Assembly (NCBI GenBank): GCA_023142175.1
Contig: JAGLJX010000249.1
Coordinates: 1-6,675 of the forward strand
Direction of reading: 5' to 3'
Length of the DNA stretch: 6,675 bases
From: Emcibacter sp.
GTDB lineage: Bacteria > Pseudomonadota > Alphaproteobacteria > Sphingomonadales > Emcibacteraceae
Shown here: positions 1 through 5,698 of the stretch, piece after piece
Layout of the letters: each line of letters opens with the position of its first letter
How positions within the stretch are numbered: the first letter of the stretch is position 1
Notes under the pieces: generated by a model
Databases searched by the model: none
What the model was told of the DNA's origin: nothing
The model's input: only the letters and a program-made list of their open reading frames with translations
Translations under genes and position numbers: made by a program

Positions 1-341
1 TCCTTCAGCTGGATTTCTATACTTCTCAGCGCTTCCCCATTACAAGGGCCGCCGAGACATTGGCCGGTTTTAATATCAAACATGGCCCCATGATTCTGGC
101 ACATGAAATAATTGCCCGTTTTTTCGGTAAAAACCCCCGGATTCATATTCAGTGGTAAATAGGCATGGGGGCAACTATTCTCATAGGCAAAAACATCATC
201 ACCAAGGCGCTGAATGAAAATATCGCACAGATCATCGCCTGAGGAATAGGAAAATTCTCGTGCCTTGCCATCCTTGATATCGGACAGGCGACAGATTATT
301 TCTCCGGCCTTTGGCCCTCCCGCTATTTCACTGGCTTTCAT
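1..341 (-). CDS. Rieske-type [2Fe-2S] protein (3' end beyond the window)
   Basis: This is a small soluble Rieske ferredoxin-like protein, expected to carry one [2Fe-2S] cluster for electron transfer. Translating the minus strand from the ATG at 341-339 gives 113 codons with no stop before the edge, so the C-terminus is missing. Cluster ligands are visible as C57-P-H59 and C81-Q-N-H84-G-A, followed by a C96-L-G-G-P-C100 stretch typical of short stand-alone Rieske proteins. The cysteines that form the disulfide in bc1-type Rieske proteins (CxHxGC, CxCH) are absent, which favours a low-potential ferredoxin-like type. The loop between H59 and C81 is 21 residues, longer than the 15-17 of many Rieske proteins. 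There is no signal peptide or membrane segment. The start overlaps the stop of the YciI gene (ATGA, 338-341), with a weak GGAAA ribosome site 7 nt upstream. The redox partner is unknown; I see no oxygenase or reductase nearby. Confidence 0.88.
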   Translation of the reverse strand, partial: MKASEIAGGPKAGEIICRLSDIKDGKAREFSYSSGDDLCDIFIQRLGDDVFAYENSCPHAYLPLNMNPGVFTEKTGNYFMCQNHGAMFDIKTGQCLGGPCNGEALRSIEIQLK

Positions 342-631
342 TTTGGTTTCCACGGCCCAAGCGCAGGCATCCAAGGTTTAATCTCCACCTTGGCAAAAAG
401 CCCCGCAATGGCATAGGGGTCCCCCGCCGCAAAATCTTCTGCGGCGGTGTGATCTACCACATCAATGATCAACATACTACCGCAAGGTTTAGGGTCATCG
501 CTTTGCGACAGAAGCGGCCCCGCGAGCACCACACAGCCTTGCGTGGCCGCATAATCGAGATGGGCAGGGCGGTTATCCATACGGAGCGACAGGCTATCTG
601 CCTTGTCTTCTGCTAAAATAATAAAATACAT
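338..631 (-). CDS. YciI-family protein
   Basis: This 97-residue protein belongs to the YciI-like family, small ferredoxin-fold alpha/beta proteins with a conserved His and Asp suggested to form an active site; the physiological reaction is not settled. Visible family marks are the N-terminal strand MYFIILAEDK, the R21-P-A-H24-L-D26-Y block, D71-P-Y73 and G77-L-F79, and a Trp/Pro-rich end. The length matches the family. It lies 8 bp after gpsA, and its AGGA ribosome site (641-638) overlaps the gpsA stop codon. Its own TGA overlaps the ATG of the Rieske gene, so the two are probably translationally coupled. A YciI gene after gpsA is a recurring arrangement in alphaproteobacteria, so it should not be read as specific to the Rieske protein. 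The family assignment is firm; the function is not known. Confidence 0.88.
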   Translation of the reverse strand: MYFIILAEDKADSLSLRMDNRPAHLDYAATQGCVVLAGPLLSQSDDPKPCGSMLIIDVVDHTAAEDFAAGDPYAIAGLFAKVEIKPWMPALGPWKPK

Positions 632-637
632 ATCTGA

Positions 638-641
638 TCCT
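638..641 (-). promoter_or_regulatory. Ribosome binding site of the YciI gene inside the gpsA stop
   Basis: The minus strand reads TAGGATCAGATATG across 642-629. AGGA (641-638) sits 6 nt before the ATG and shares bases with the gpsA TAG stop. Ribosomes ending gpsA therefore stop on the next gene's ribosome site. This supports the chosen YciI start and translational coupling. Confidence 0.6.
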
Positions 642-1638
642 ATGTTTCGCTAACGTAGGGGCGCTTCATGAGGTTTTGAACGATGTTTTTCACATTTCCA
701 CCCTTATGAAGTATCTTATTCACTGCACCGGCTATGGGCATTTCAATATTCTCGCGCTCGGCTATTTCCGCCAGTATTCCGGCGGTATGGTAGCCCTCCG
801 CCACGCTTATGCGCCCTGACATAATCTCTTCAACCGTCTTACCTTGTCCCAAAGCCATACCGAGCGACATATTGCGCGACTGACTGGACGAACAGGTTAA
901 AATCAGATCACCCAAGCCGCATAACCCCATCATGGTTTCCCGCTTGGCACCAAAGGTTTCGCCAAATCGGACCATTTCCGCCAGCCCCCGTGTGATCAGG
1001 GCCGCTCTGGCATTCTCGCCAAGTTCCAGCCCGGCAACAATGCCACAGGCCACCGCCAGAACATTCTTCACCGCGCCGCCCACTTCCGCCCCGACAACAT
1101 CCCGTGACAAATACGGCCGGAAAGTTGTCTGACCCAGTGTTTCAGAGACATTCTGGGCAATCTGTTGATATTTTGAGGCAATGGTTACCGCCGAGGGCAT
1201 ACCCAAAGCCACCTCCCGTGCAAAAGTTGGCCCAGACAACACCAAAAGCGGGGTTTTGGGCATAACTTCTTTCATAACTTCATTCATCAACTTGCCCGAA
1301 GACTGTTCAATGCCCTTGGCACAGAGAATGATCGGGGTGCTTTCCGTAATATGAGGCATAAGCTCAAGGGCAACCGAGCGGACAAATTGTGCCGGAACCA
1401 CCATCAGGATGACATCCGCCGCCGCTGCCTGCCCAAGGTCGCCGGTGGCCTTTAGCGTCTCTGGCAAGGAAATACCTGATAAAAAGTCTTTATTTTCATG
1501 GGTTTCGTTAATTGACGTCACGACATCATCTTCCCGCGCCCACAGCAAAACATTTCGCCCTGCACGGGCCGCCATTGCCGCAAGAGCCGTTCCCCACGCA
1601 CCGCCGCCGATCACACTTATGTTATTATATATGGCCAT
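640..1638 (-). CDS. gpsA: NAD(P)-dependent glycerol-3-phosphate dehydrogenase
   Basis: GpsA reversibly reduces dihydroxyacetone phosphate to sn-glycerol 3-phosphate with NAD(P)H in the cytoplasm, supplying the backbone for phospholipid synthesis. The 332-residue product has the usual full length. The N-terminal Rossmann fold shows the dinucleotide motif G11-G-G-A-W-G16 after a hydrophobic strand. L105-C-A-K108-G-I-E is the conserved lysine segment, and S135-G-P-T is also present. The C-terminal helical domain carries G188-A-V-K191-N-V with the catalytic lysine, N209-A-R-A-A-L-I-T-R-G and G241-L-G-D244-L-I-L-T-C. R255 lies in the substrate-binding SRNMSLG segment. No key residue is missing. 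The gene follows tsaD after 31 bp; an AAGAGA stretch just upstream of the ATG can serve as ribosome site. It precedes the YciI gene by 8 bp, and tsaD-gpsA-yciI is a familiar alphaproteobacterial order. Confidence 0.97.
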   Translation of the reverse strand: MAIYNNISVIGGGAWGTALAAMAARAGRNVLLWAREDDVVTSINETHENKDFLSGISLPETLKATGDLGQAAAADVILMVVPAQFVRSVALELMPHITESTPIILCAKGIEQSSGKLMNEVMKEVMPKTPLLVLSGPTFAREVALGMPSAVTIASKYQQIAQNVSETLGQTTFRPYLSRDVVGAEVGGAVKNVLAVACGIVAGLELGENARAALITRGLAEMVRFGETFGAKRETMMGLCGLGDLILTCSSSQSRNMSLGMALGQGKTVEEIMSGRISVAEGYHTAGILAEIAERENIEMPIAGAVNKILHKGGNVKNIVQNLMKRPYVSET

Positions 1639-1669
1639 ATTTTTCTCTTATCATTCCTCTAACTTTATC

Positions 1670-2761
1670 TCAGGCCTTAACGCCAGCCCCCGTTACGGGT
1701 GGCGCATTTGGGTCAAGCGGCCACCGCGCCCGCGCGGCTATATCCAGCTCATCAATCATGCCAAGCTTAAGCCTTTCAACCCCGACCCAGGCAATCATCG
1801 CACCGTTGTCCGTGCATAAGTTCGGTGGCGGGGCAATGATATCAAAGCCTTTGGTGTCACAAAGTTGTCTTAAATTACTTTTTAAAAAGCTGTTGGCCGC
1901 AACACCACCAGCCACCACAAGAATATGGGGGCCATTGGGATATTGTTCAAGATATAAATCCAATGCCCTTGCCATCCGGTCAAGGATACTATCGCATAAA
2001 GCCCGCTGAAAGCTTGCCGCAAGGTCGTACATATCCTGTTGATTAATCTCATCGCCCAGCTTTTCCACTTCGCGCCGAACCGCCGTTTTCAGACCAGAAA
2101 AAGAAAAATTGCAGCCCGGCTTGCCCTTCAAAGGCCGGGGCAGTGCGAATCTGGTCTCATCACCCAGCTTTGCCGCATCTTCTACCGCCGGACCGCCGGG
2201 GTAGCTTAAGCCCAGAATTTTTGCAGTCTTATCGAACGCTTCCCCCGCCGCATCATCAATGGTGGTGCCAAGCCGCTGATAATCCCCAACACCTTTAACC
2301 ACCAGTATTTGACAATGTCCGCCGGAAACCAGCAAAAGAATATAGGGAAACTTGACTTTATCGGTCATTCTGACAGTTAAAGCATGGCCTTCAAGGTGAT
2401 TAACGCCCATGAAGGGAATATCCTTCGCCGCCGCGATCGCCTTGCCTGTCATCATTCCGATCATCACCCCGCCAATGAGGCCGGGGCCGGAGGTGGCGGC
2501 AACGGCAGACAAATCGCCAAAGCCACATTTAGCCTCTTCCAGAGCCTGTTTAATCAGGCGGTCCATATGGGTGATATGTGCGCGCGCGGCAATTTCCGGC
2601 ACCACACCGCCATATGGCCTATGTTCCTCAATCTGCGACAGCACAACATTGGACAATATTACACCATCGCCATTAACCACCGCCGCCGCCGTTTCATCGC
2701 AACTGCTTTCCAGACCAAGCACCCGTATATTTTTATCCATATCCCGCATTATTAATGGCAT
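1670..2761 (-). CDS. tsaD: tRNA N6-adenosine threonylcarbamoyltransferase
   Basis: TsaD (also Gcp/YgjD/Kae1) transfers the threonylcarbamoyl group from TC-AMP to A37 of ANN-decoding tRNAs, working with TsaB and TsaE in the cytoplasm. The product is up to 363 residues with the ASKHA fold. Seen in order are L15-[10 protein letters not shown]91-G-P-G-L, the metal-ligand motif N121-H122-L-E-G-H126, L144-V-S-G-G-H, Y187-P-G-G-P, G285-G-V-A-A-N and T317-D318-N-G, where D318 is the third metal ligand. All are intact. The start is uncertain. ATGs lie at 2761, 2749 and 2740, and the last gives [13 protein letters not shown], nearest to typical family N-termini. An AAAGG lies only 2 nt before the 2761 ATG and 14 nt before the 2749 ATG, so ribosome-site spacing does not decide; the longest form is given. 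It is divergent from hemC across a short gap and heads the tsaD-gpsA-yciI-Rieske unit. Confidence 0.96.
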   Translation of the reverse strand: MPLIMRDMDKNIRVLGLESSCDETAAAVVNGDGVILSNVVLSQIEEHRPYGGVVPEIAARAHITHMDRLIKQALEEAKCGFGDLSAVAATSGPGLIGGVMIGMMTGKAIAAAKDIPFMGVNHLEGHALTVRMTDKVKFPYILLLVSGGHCQILVVKGVGDYQRLGTTIDDAAGEAFDKTAKILGLSYPGGPAVEDAAKLGDETRFALPRPLKGKPGCNFSFSGLKTAVRREVEKLGDEINQQDMYDLAASFQRALCDSILDRMARALDLYLEQYPNGPHILVVAGGVAANSFLKSNLRQLCDTKGFDIIAPPPNLCTDNGAMIAWVGVERLKLGMIDELDIAARARWPLDPNAPPVTGAGVKA

Positions 2762-2765
2762 CGCC

Positions 2766-2782
2766 TTTAAATTTAATCTAAA
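2766..2782. promoter_or_regulatory. Candidate Irr box (iron-control element-like inverted repeat)
   Basis: The 17 bases read TTTAAAT-TTA-ATCTAAA. The two 7-base arms are inverted repeats of each other at 6 of 7 pairs around a 3-base centre. They match the published iron-control element TTTAGAA-N3-TTCTAAA at 11 of 14 arm positions. Irr, a Fur-family regulator of many alphaproteobacteria, senses haem and controls haem synthesis genes through this element, so a site in front of hemC makes biological sense. It would lie in the upstream part of a hemC promoter, or in the tsaD leader. The match is imperfect, the region is AT-rich, and no irr gene is in the window, so this is a suggestion only. Confidence 0.35.
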
Positions 2783-2784
2783 AC

Positions 2785-2798
2785 TGATTATATATTCA
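2785..2798. repeat. Short inverted repeat TGAtTATATAtTCA
   Basis: This is a 14-base near-perfect palindrome in which 6 of 7 pairs match. It lies 2 bases after the Irr-like box in the tsaD/hemC gap and overlaps the minus-strand TATAAT at 2792-2787. Its size fits a dimeric regulator's operator, but it does not match an FNR or Fur box well. It may be chance in AT-rich DNA. Confidence 0.3.
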
Positions 2799-2802
2799 AA
2801 TC

Positions 2803-2813
2803 ACTATTATAGT
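2803..2813. repeat. Short inverted repeat ACTATTATAGT
   Basis: Two 5-base arms, ACTAT and ATAGT, mirror each other perfectly around one central base. The minus-strand TATAAT at 2811-2806 lies inside it, and it abuts the hemC ribosome site. A protein bound here would block tsaD initiation and hemC translation start. No known operator was recognised. Confidence 0.3.
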
Positions 2814-2817
2814 AAGG
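2812..2817 (+). promoter_or_regulatory. Ribosome binding site fixing the GTG start of hemC
   Basis: GTAAGG at 2812-2817 is followed by 8 nt and then GTG at 2826-2828. No ATG exists in the hemC frame between the gap and residue 49 of the protein, inside the conserved domain. This site therefore selects the GTG as the start. Confidence 0.65.
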
Positions 2818-2825
2818 CCAATGCC

Positions 2826-3776
2826 GTGCAAGACAGCAATAAAAATGAAATTTCCGTACGTATCGGCACAAGAGGCAGCCAACTGGCGCTGGTTCAGGCC
2901 CATGAAGTGAAAGCCCGCCTGATCCGCGCCCATGAGCATTTGTCGGAAAATAAGATCGAGATTGTCGTCATGTCCACCAAGGGTGACCGCATCCTGGACC
3001 GGCCATTGTCTGAAATTGGCGGCAAGGGTCTTTTTACCGAAGAAATCGAAGCGGCATTGCTCAAGGGGGACATAGACATCGCCGTTCACTCGCTGAAAGA
3101 TATGCCAACCAGCCTGCCGGACGGCTTGGAACTTGTCTGTTATCTGGAACGGGAAGATGTGCGTGACGCCTTTATTTCCGCCAAGGCCAGCTCATTACAG
3201 GATTTGCCCGCAGGGTCAGTCATCGGCTCAGCATCCCTGCGCCGTCAGGCCCAGACCCTGAGCATACGCCGTGACGTCAAAGTCGAAACCTTTCGCGGCA
3301 ATGTGCAATCGCGCCTTAGAAAACTCGATGAGGATATCGTCGATGCCACCTATCTTGCCATGGCGGGGCTAAAGCGGCTCGGGCTGAAAGATAACCGAAT
3401 TCACCCTATAGAGGTTGGAGATTTCCTACCCGCCGTGGCGCAGGGCGCAATTAGCATTGAAATCGCCAGCAAAAATGATGCCGCAAGAGCTTTGCTCCAG
3501 CCCCTCAATCACCATGACACCGAGGTCTGCGTACGGGCCGAACGGGCGATGTTGAAAATTCTCGATGGCTCCTGCCGCACCCCGATTGCGGGTTATGCCA
3601 CAGTTGATGCGGGGATACTTACCCTGAAGGGTCTGGTTTCATTGCCCGATGGCAGTGAAAGCCATGTCTTTGAGGCCAGCGGTGATAATCCGGAAAAACT
3701 GGGAACATCCGTGGGACAAGCTCTTCGAGACAAAGCAGGTAAAGTGTTTTTTCAGAAACTTAACGCAGGATTGTAG
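2826..3776 (+). CDS. hemC: Hydroxymethylbilane synthase (porphobilinogen deaminase)
   Basis: HemC joins four porphobilinogen molecules into the linear hydroxymethylbilane, which HemD then closes; it is a cytoplasmic enzyme of the haem/tetrapyrrole pathway. From the GTG start the product is 316 residues, normal for the family. Visible marks are R12-I-G-T-R-G-S-Q-L-A-L near the N-terminus, G65-G-K-G-L-F, H88-S-L-K-D92-M-P with the catalytic aspartate, S137-L-R-R140 and R157-G-N binding the growing chain. G248-S-C250-R-T-P carries the cysteine that holds the dipyrromethane cofactor. All key residues are present. The frame stays open far upstream, to about 2409, but that stretch is antisense to the conserved part of tsaD and has no family similarity; GTG 2826 has the only good ribosome site. 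The TAG stop directly abuts the hemD ATG. Confidence 0.96.
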   Translation: MQDSNKNEISVRIGTRGSQLALVQAHEVKARLIRAHEHLSENKIEIVVMSTKGDRILDRPLSEIGGKGLFTEEIEAALLKGDIDIAVHSLKDMPTSLPDGLELVCYLEREDVRDAFISAKASSLQDLPAGSVIGSASLRRQAQTLSIRRDVKVETFRGNVQSRLRKLDEDIVDATYLAMAGLKRLGLKDNRIHPIEVGDFLPAVAQGAISIEIASKNDAARALLQPLNHHDTEVCVRAERAMLKILDGSCRTPIAGYATVDAGILTLKGLVSLPDGSESHVFEASGDNPEKLGTSVGQALRDKAGKVFFQKLNAGL

Positions 3777-4502
3777 ATGCATTTTCTGCTAACCCGACCA
3801 GAAGAAGACAGCCAGAAACTAGCACAAACCCTAAAGGGTCTTGGCCATCTGGTCAGCATCACCCCTCTGCTGAAAATCAACTATTTTGATCAACAAGAAA
3901 TTAACTTAGACAACTTTCAGTCCATTCTATTCACTAGCGCCAATGGCGTGCGCGCCTTTATCAGAAATAACCAGAACCGTTCCATGGCCTGTTATGCGGT
4001 CGGAGATGCCACCACGACTGAAGCAAAAGAGGCCGGATTTGAAGCGGTCTTCAGTGCGGGTGGGGATGTGAACAAGCTTGCTGATCTTGTAATCCGCACC
4101 CTCAAGCCACAAGACGGGAGCTTGTTGCATGTGAGCGGTCAAGATACGGCGGGTAATTTATCCGGCATCCTTGAAGATGCTGGCTTTCACATCAGCCGTG
4201 AACAGCTTTACAAGGCGGCAAAGGCCTCGGTATTGTCTGAGACAGCGCGGGAGCTGATAACGTCCGGTAAAATTACTCATATCCCCCTATATTCTCCACG
4301 CACAGCAAAGGCTTTTGCCCAACTCATCAGGGCGGCTGAATTGCAGGGTCATTTAACCGAAATTACCGCGCTTTGTCTTAGTTCCGCCGTATCTGATGTG
4401 ATAAGATCGCTCAAATGGCAAACAATATTGACCGCATCACAACCAGATCAATATAATCTATTCAACATGATTAACGTAAAGTTAGAGGAAAATCGGCAAT
4501 GA
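3777..4502 (+). CDS. hemD: Uroporphyrinogen-III synthase
   Basis: HemD cyclises hydroxymethylbilane while inverting ring D, giving uroporphyrinogen III, the common precursor of haem, sirohaem and other tetrapyrroles. The 241-residue length is usual. The family diverges strongly in sequence, but its landmarks can be seen: L4-L-T-R-P at the start, F52-T-S-A-N-G-V in the first domain, Y73-A-V-G-D-A-T, the glycine-rich G95-G-D segment, L171-Y-S-P-R-T-A-K-A-F, and C200-L-S-S-A-V in the second half of the bilobed fold. The ATG follows the hemC TAG with no gap, and AGGA (3767-3770) inside the end of hemC lies 6 nt upstream. The stop overlaps the next gene (ATGA). Its place directly after hemC strongly supports the call. 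Confidence 0.93.
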   Translation: MHFLLTRPEEDSQKLAQTLKGLGHLVSITPLLKINYFDQQEINLDNFQSILFTSANGVRAFIRNNQNRSMACYAVGDATTTEAKEAGFEAVFSAGGDVNKLADLVIRTLKPQDGSLLHVSGQDTAGNLSGILEDAGFHISREQLYKAAKASVLSETARELITSGKITHIPLYSPRTAKAFAQLIRAAELQGHLTEITALCLSSAVSDVIRSLKWQTILTASQPDQYNLFNMINVKLEENRQ

Positions 4503-5698
4503 CCGAAAAAAAATCTCCCCCGGAAAAAACAGACAAGAATGCCCGTGAAATCATGGCGGAACGGAAATCCAAGCAACAAAAACCCGTCGAAAAAAAAGAA
4601 CCTGCAAAAACACATAAGACCAATTGGTCTTTGCGTTTTCTGCTGATACTTATCATATTCCTGTCGGGGTCTGCTATTGCTGTATATTTCCTGCCAATCC
4701 TTAAAGACCGCTTGCCTGTCGTTGCCAAATGGGTTGGGGGTGCGCCCATACCCGAAGCAGATCCTCTTTTAGCCGAACGGCTAGCCGCTCTGGAAAGCCG
4801 CTTAAACGGGCAGGGTACTGAGATTCAAAATTTGATAGATGTGAATAATATTCCCTCGGAAACAGACCCCCTGCTGTTGGAAAGACTGAGTAAGCTGGAA
4901 CAGGCCGAAACCAAGCAGAACGATATGTCCCAATCCGGCCGCATCGATATGCTTCTGGCCCGTATGAGCCAGCTTGAGGCCTCCTTCGTGCCGCTGAGCA
5001 AGGGATTATCAGACGCGCAGGATGCTCGGCAAGAACGATCACAACTAGTCAAGACCACCACCACACAGGCCGAACAATTAAGCAATATGGAAATACGCCT
5101 GAGCAAGGTAGAAGCCTTTGCAGCCAGAGATAGCAACGGCGCCCTGATCGCGTTTCGTATCGGGGAACTTCGGCGCAAGGTCATGTCCGGCGCGGCATAT
5201 GGCGCGGAAATTGATGCCCTCAAGGCGATGATGTCTCAGGGCTCTTTGGCTCTCAATGACCAAATCACAGAAGCCGTTAACTGGCTCAGCGACCATAAAG
5301 ACGGTATTGCAACCAGCAGCCGTCTGCGTGACCAGTTTGATAACCTGATACCGGAACTGATCCGCGCAAAATCAAGCCACGGGGATGATCCCTGGTGGAC
5401 GAGGGCCTATAACAGCACCAAAAATCTAATAATAGTGCGGAAAACTGAAAATACTGTAGAGAATGGTCTGGATGATATCATTGCCAACGCCCACCGGATG
5501 ATGCGTCAGCTTGACCTGAAAGAAACCTTAGCCGTGCTGAAACATCTGCCTGATAATATGCGTGACAAGATCGAGGGCTGGGTCCTGCGGGCAGAGATAT
5601 ATTTGCAGGCCGAGAATGAACTTGACCGCATAGAAAGCCTTACGGCAGATTATTTTCTGATACATGAAAAACCGAAAAACACGGAGACCCCCTCATGA
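4499..5698 (+). CDS. Mic60/mitofilin-like inner-membrane coiled-coil protein (COG4223 type)
   Basis: This 399-residue protein has the architecture of alphaproteobacterial Mic60 homologues, relatives of the mitochondrial MICOS subunit that shapes cristae. It has a highly charged Lys/Glu-rich cytoplasmic N-terminus (1-42) and one membrane segment at about 44-66. A long helical, coiled-coil-prone periplasmic stretch follows (about 86-207). The C-terminal domain (about 213-395) includes D297-P-W-W and an L310-I-I-V-R motif, as in family members. The pattern RLxxLE recurs at 94-99, 129-134, 155-160 (RMSQLE) and 200-205 (RLSKVE). The ATG overlaps the hemD stop, with AGAGGA (4484-4489) 9 nt upstream; its stop overlaps the hemY ATG. 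Placement between hemD and hemY is typical of the alphaproteobacterial homologue, and that context carries much of the call because the coiled coil itself is uninformative. The likely role is inner-membrane organisation or contact with the outer envelope; a direct role in haem synthesis is not shown. Confidence 0.8.
   Translation: MTEKKSPPEKTDKNAREIMAERKSKQQKPVEKKEPAKTHKTNWSLRFLLILIIFLSGSAIAVYFLPILKDRLPVVAKWVGGAPIPEADPLLAERLAALESRLNGQGTEIQNLIDVNNIPSETDPLLLERLSKLEQAETKQNDMSQSGRIDMLLARMSQLEASFVPLSKGLSDAQDARQERSQLVKTTTTQAEQLSNMEIRLSKVEAFAARDSNGALIAFRIGELRRKVMSGAAYGAEIDALKAMMSQGSLALNDQITEAVNWLSDHKDGIATSSRLRDQFDNLIPELIRAKSSHGDDPWWTRAYNSTKNLIIVRKTENTVENGLDDIIANAHRMMRQLDLKETLAVLKHLPDNMRDKIEGWVLRAEIYLQAENELDRIESLTADYFLIHEKPKNTETPS

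Larger units (their letters stand above)
2762..2825. promoter_or_regulatory. Shared divergent promoter region of tsaD and hemC
   Basis: This AT-rich gap must hold the promoters of both arms, since no other non-coding space precedes tsaD or hemC. On the minus strand there are two exact TATAAT hexamers, at 2811-2806 and 2792-2787, either of which could be the tsaD -10. Neither has a convincing -35 at 16-18 bp. On the plus strand TATATT (2791-2796) and TATTAT (2805-2810) are candidate -10s for hemC, again without a good -35; the second is very close to the start codon. AT-rich DNA gives such matches by chance, so the individual boxes are tentative, although the region's role is safe by position. 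Confidence 0.6.

Noticed and set aside
311..616. Plus-strand open frame of 101 codons opposite the YciI gene
   Set aside because: It is antisense to a clear YciI-family protein, rich in His/Arg/Pro as expected of a shadow frame.
1625..1653. Tiny minus-strand frame (ATG ATA AGA ... TAA) starting in the tsaD-gpsA gap and overlapping the gpsA start, as a leader peptide
   Set aside because: Only nine codons, and the AGAGGA directly abuts its ATG with no spacing, so initiation is unlikely.
1512..2009. Plus-strand open frame of 165 codons across the gpsA/tsaD junction
   Set aside because: It lies opposite two strongly conserved genes and crosses their junction; composition is that of a reverse-strand shadow with no recognisable domain.
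2783..2800. FNR/Anr-type box in the tsaD/hemC gap
   Set aside because: The CTGAT and TTCAA parts do not fit TTGAT-N4-ATCAA in sequence or spacing.
2409..2825. N-terminal extension of hemC by about 139 residues
   Set aside because: It is antisense to the conserved 5' half of tsaD, shows no HemC-family sequence, and has no ribosome site to match GTG 2826.
4701..5296. Several minus-strand open frames opposite the Mic60-like gene
   Set aside because: They overlap one another in different frames, show no domain, and lie antisense to a gene firmly placed by its overlaps with hemD and hemY.
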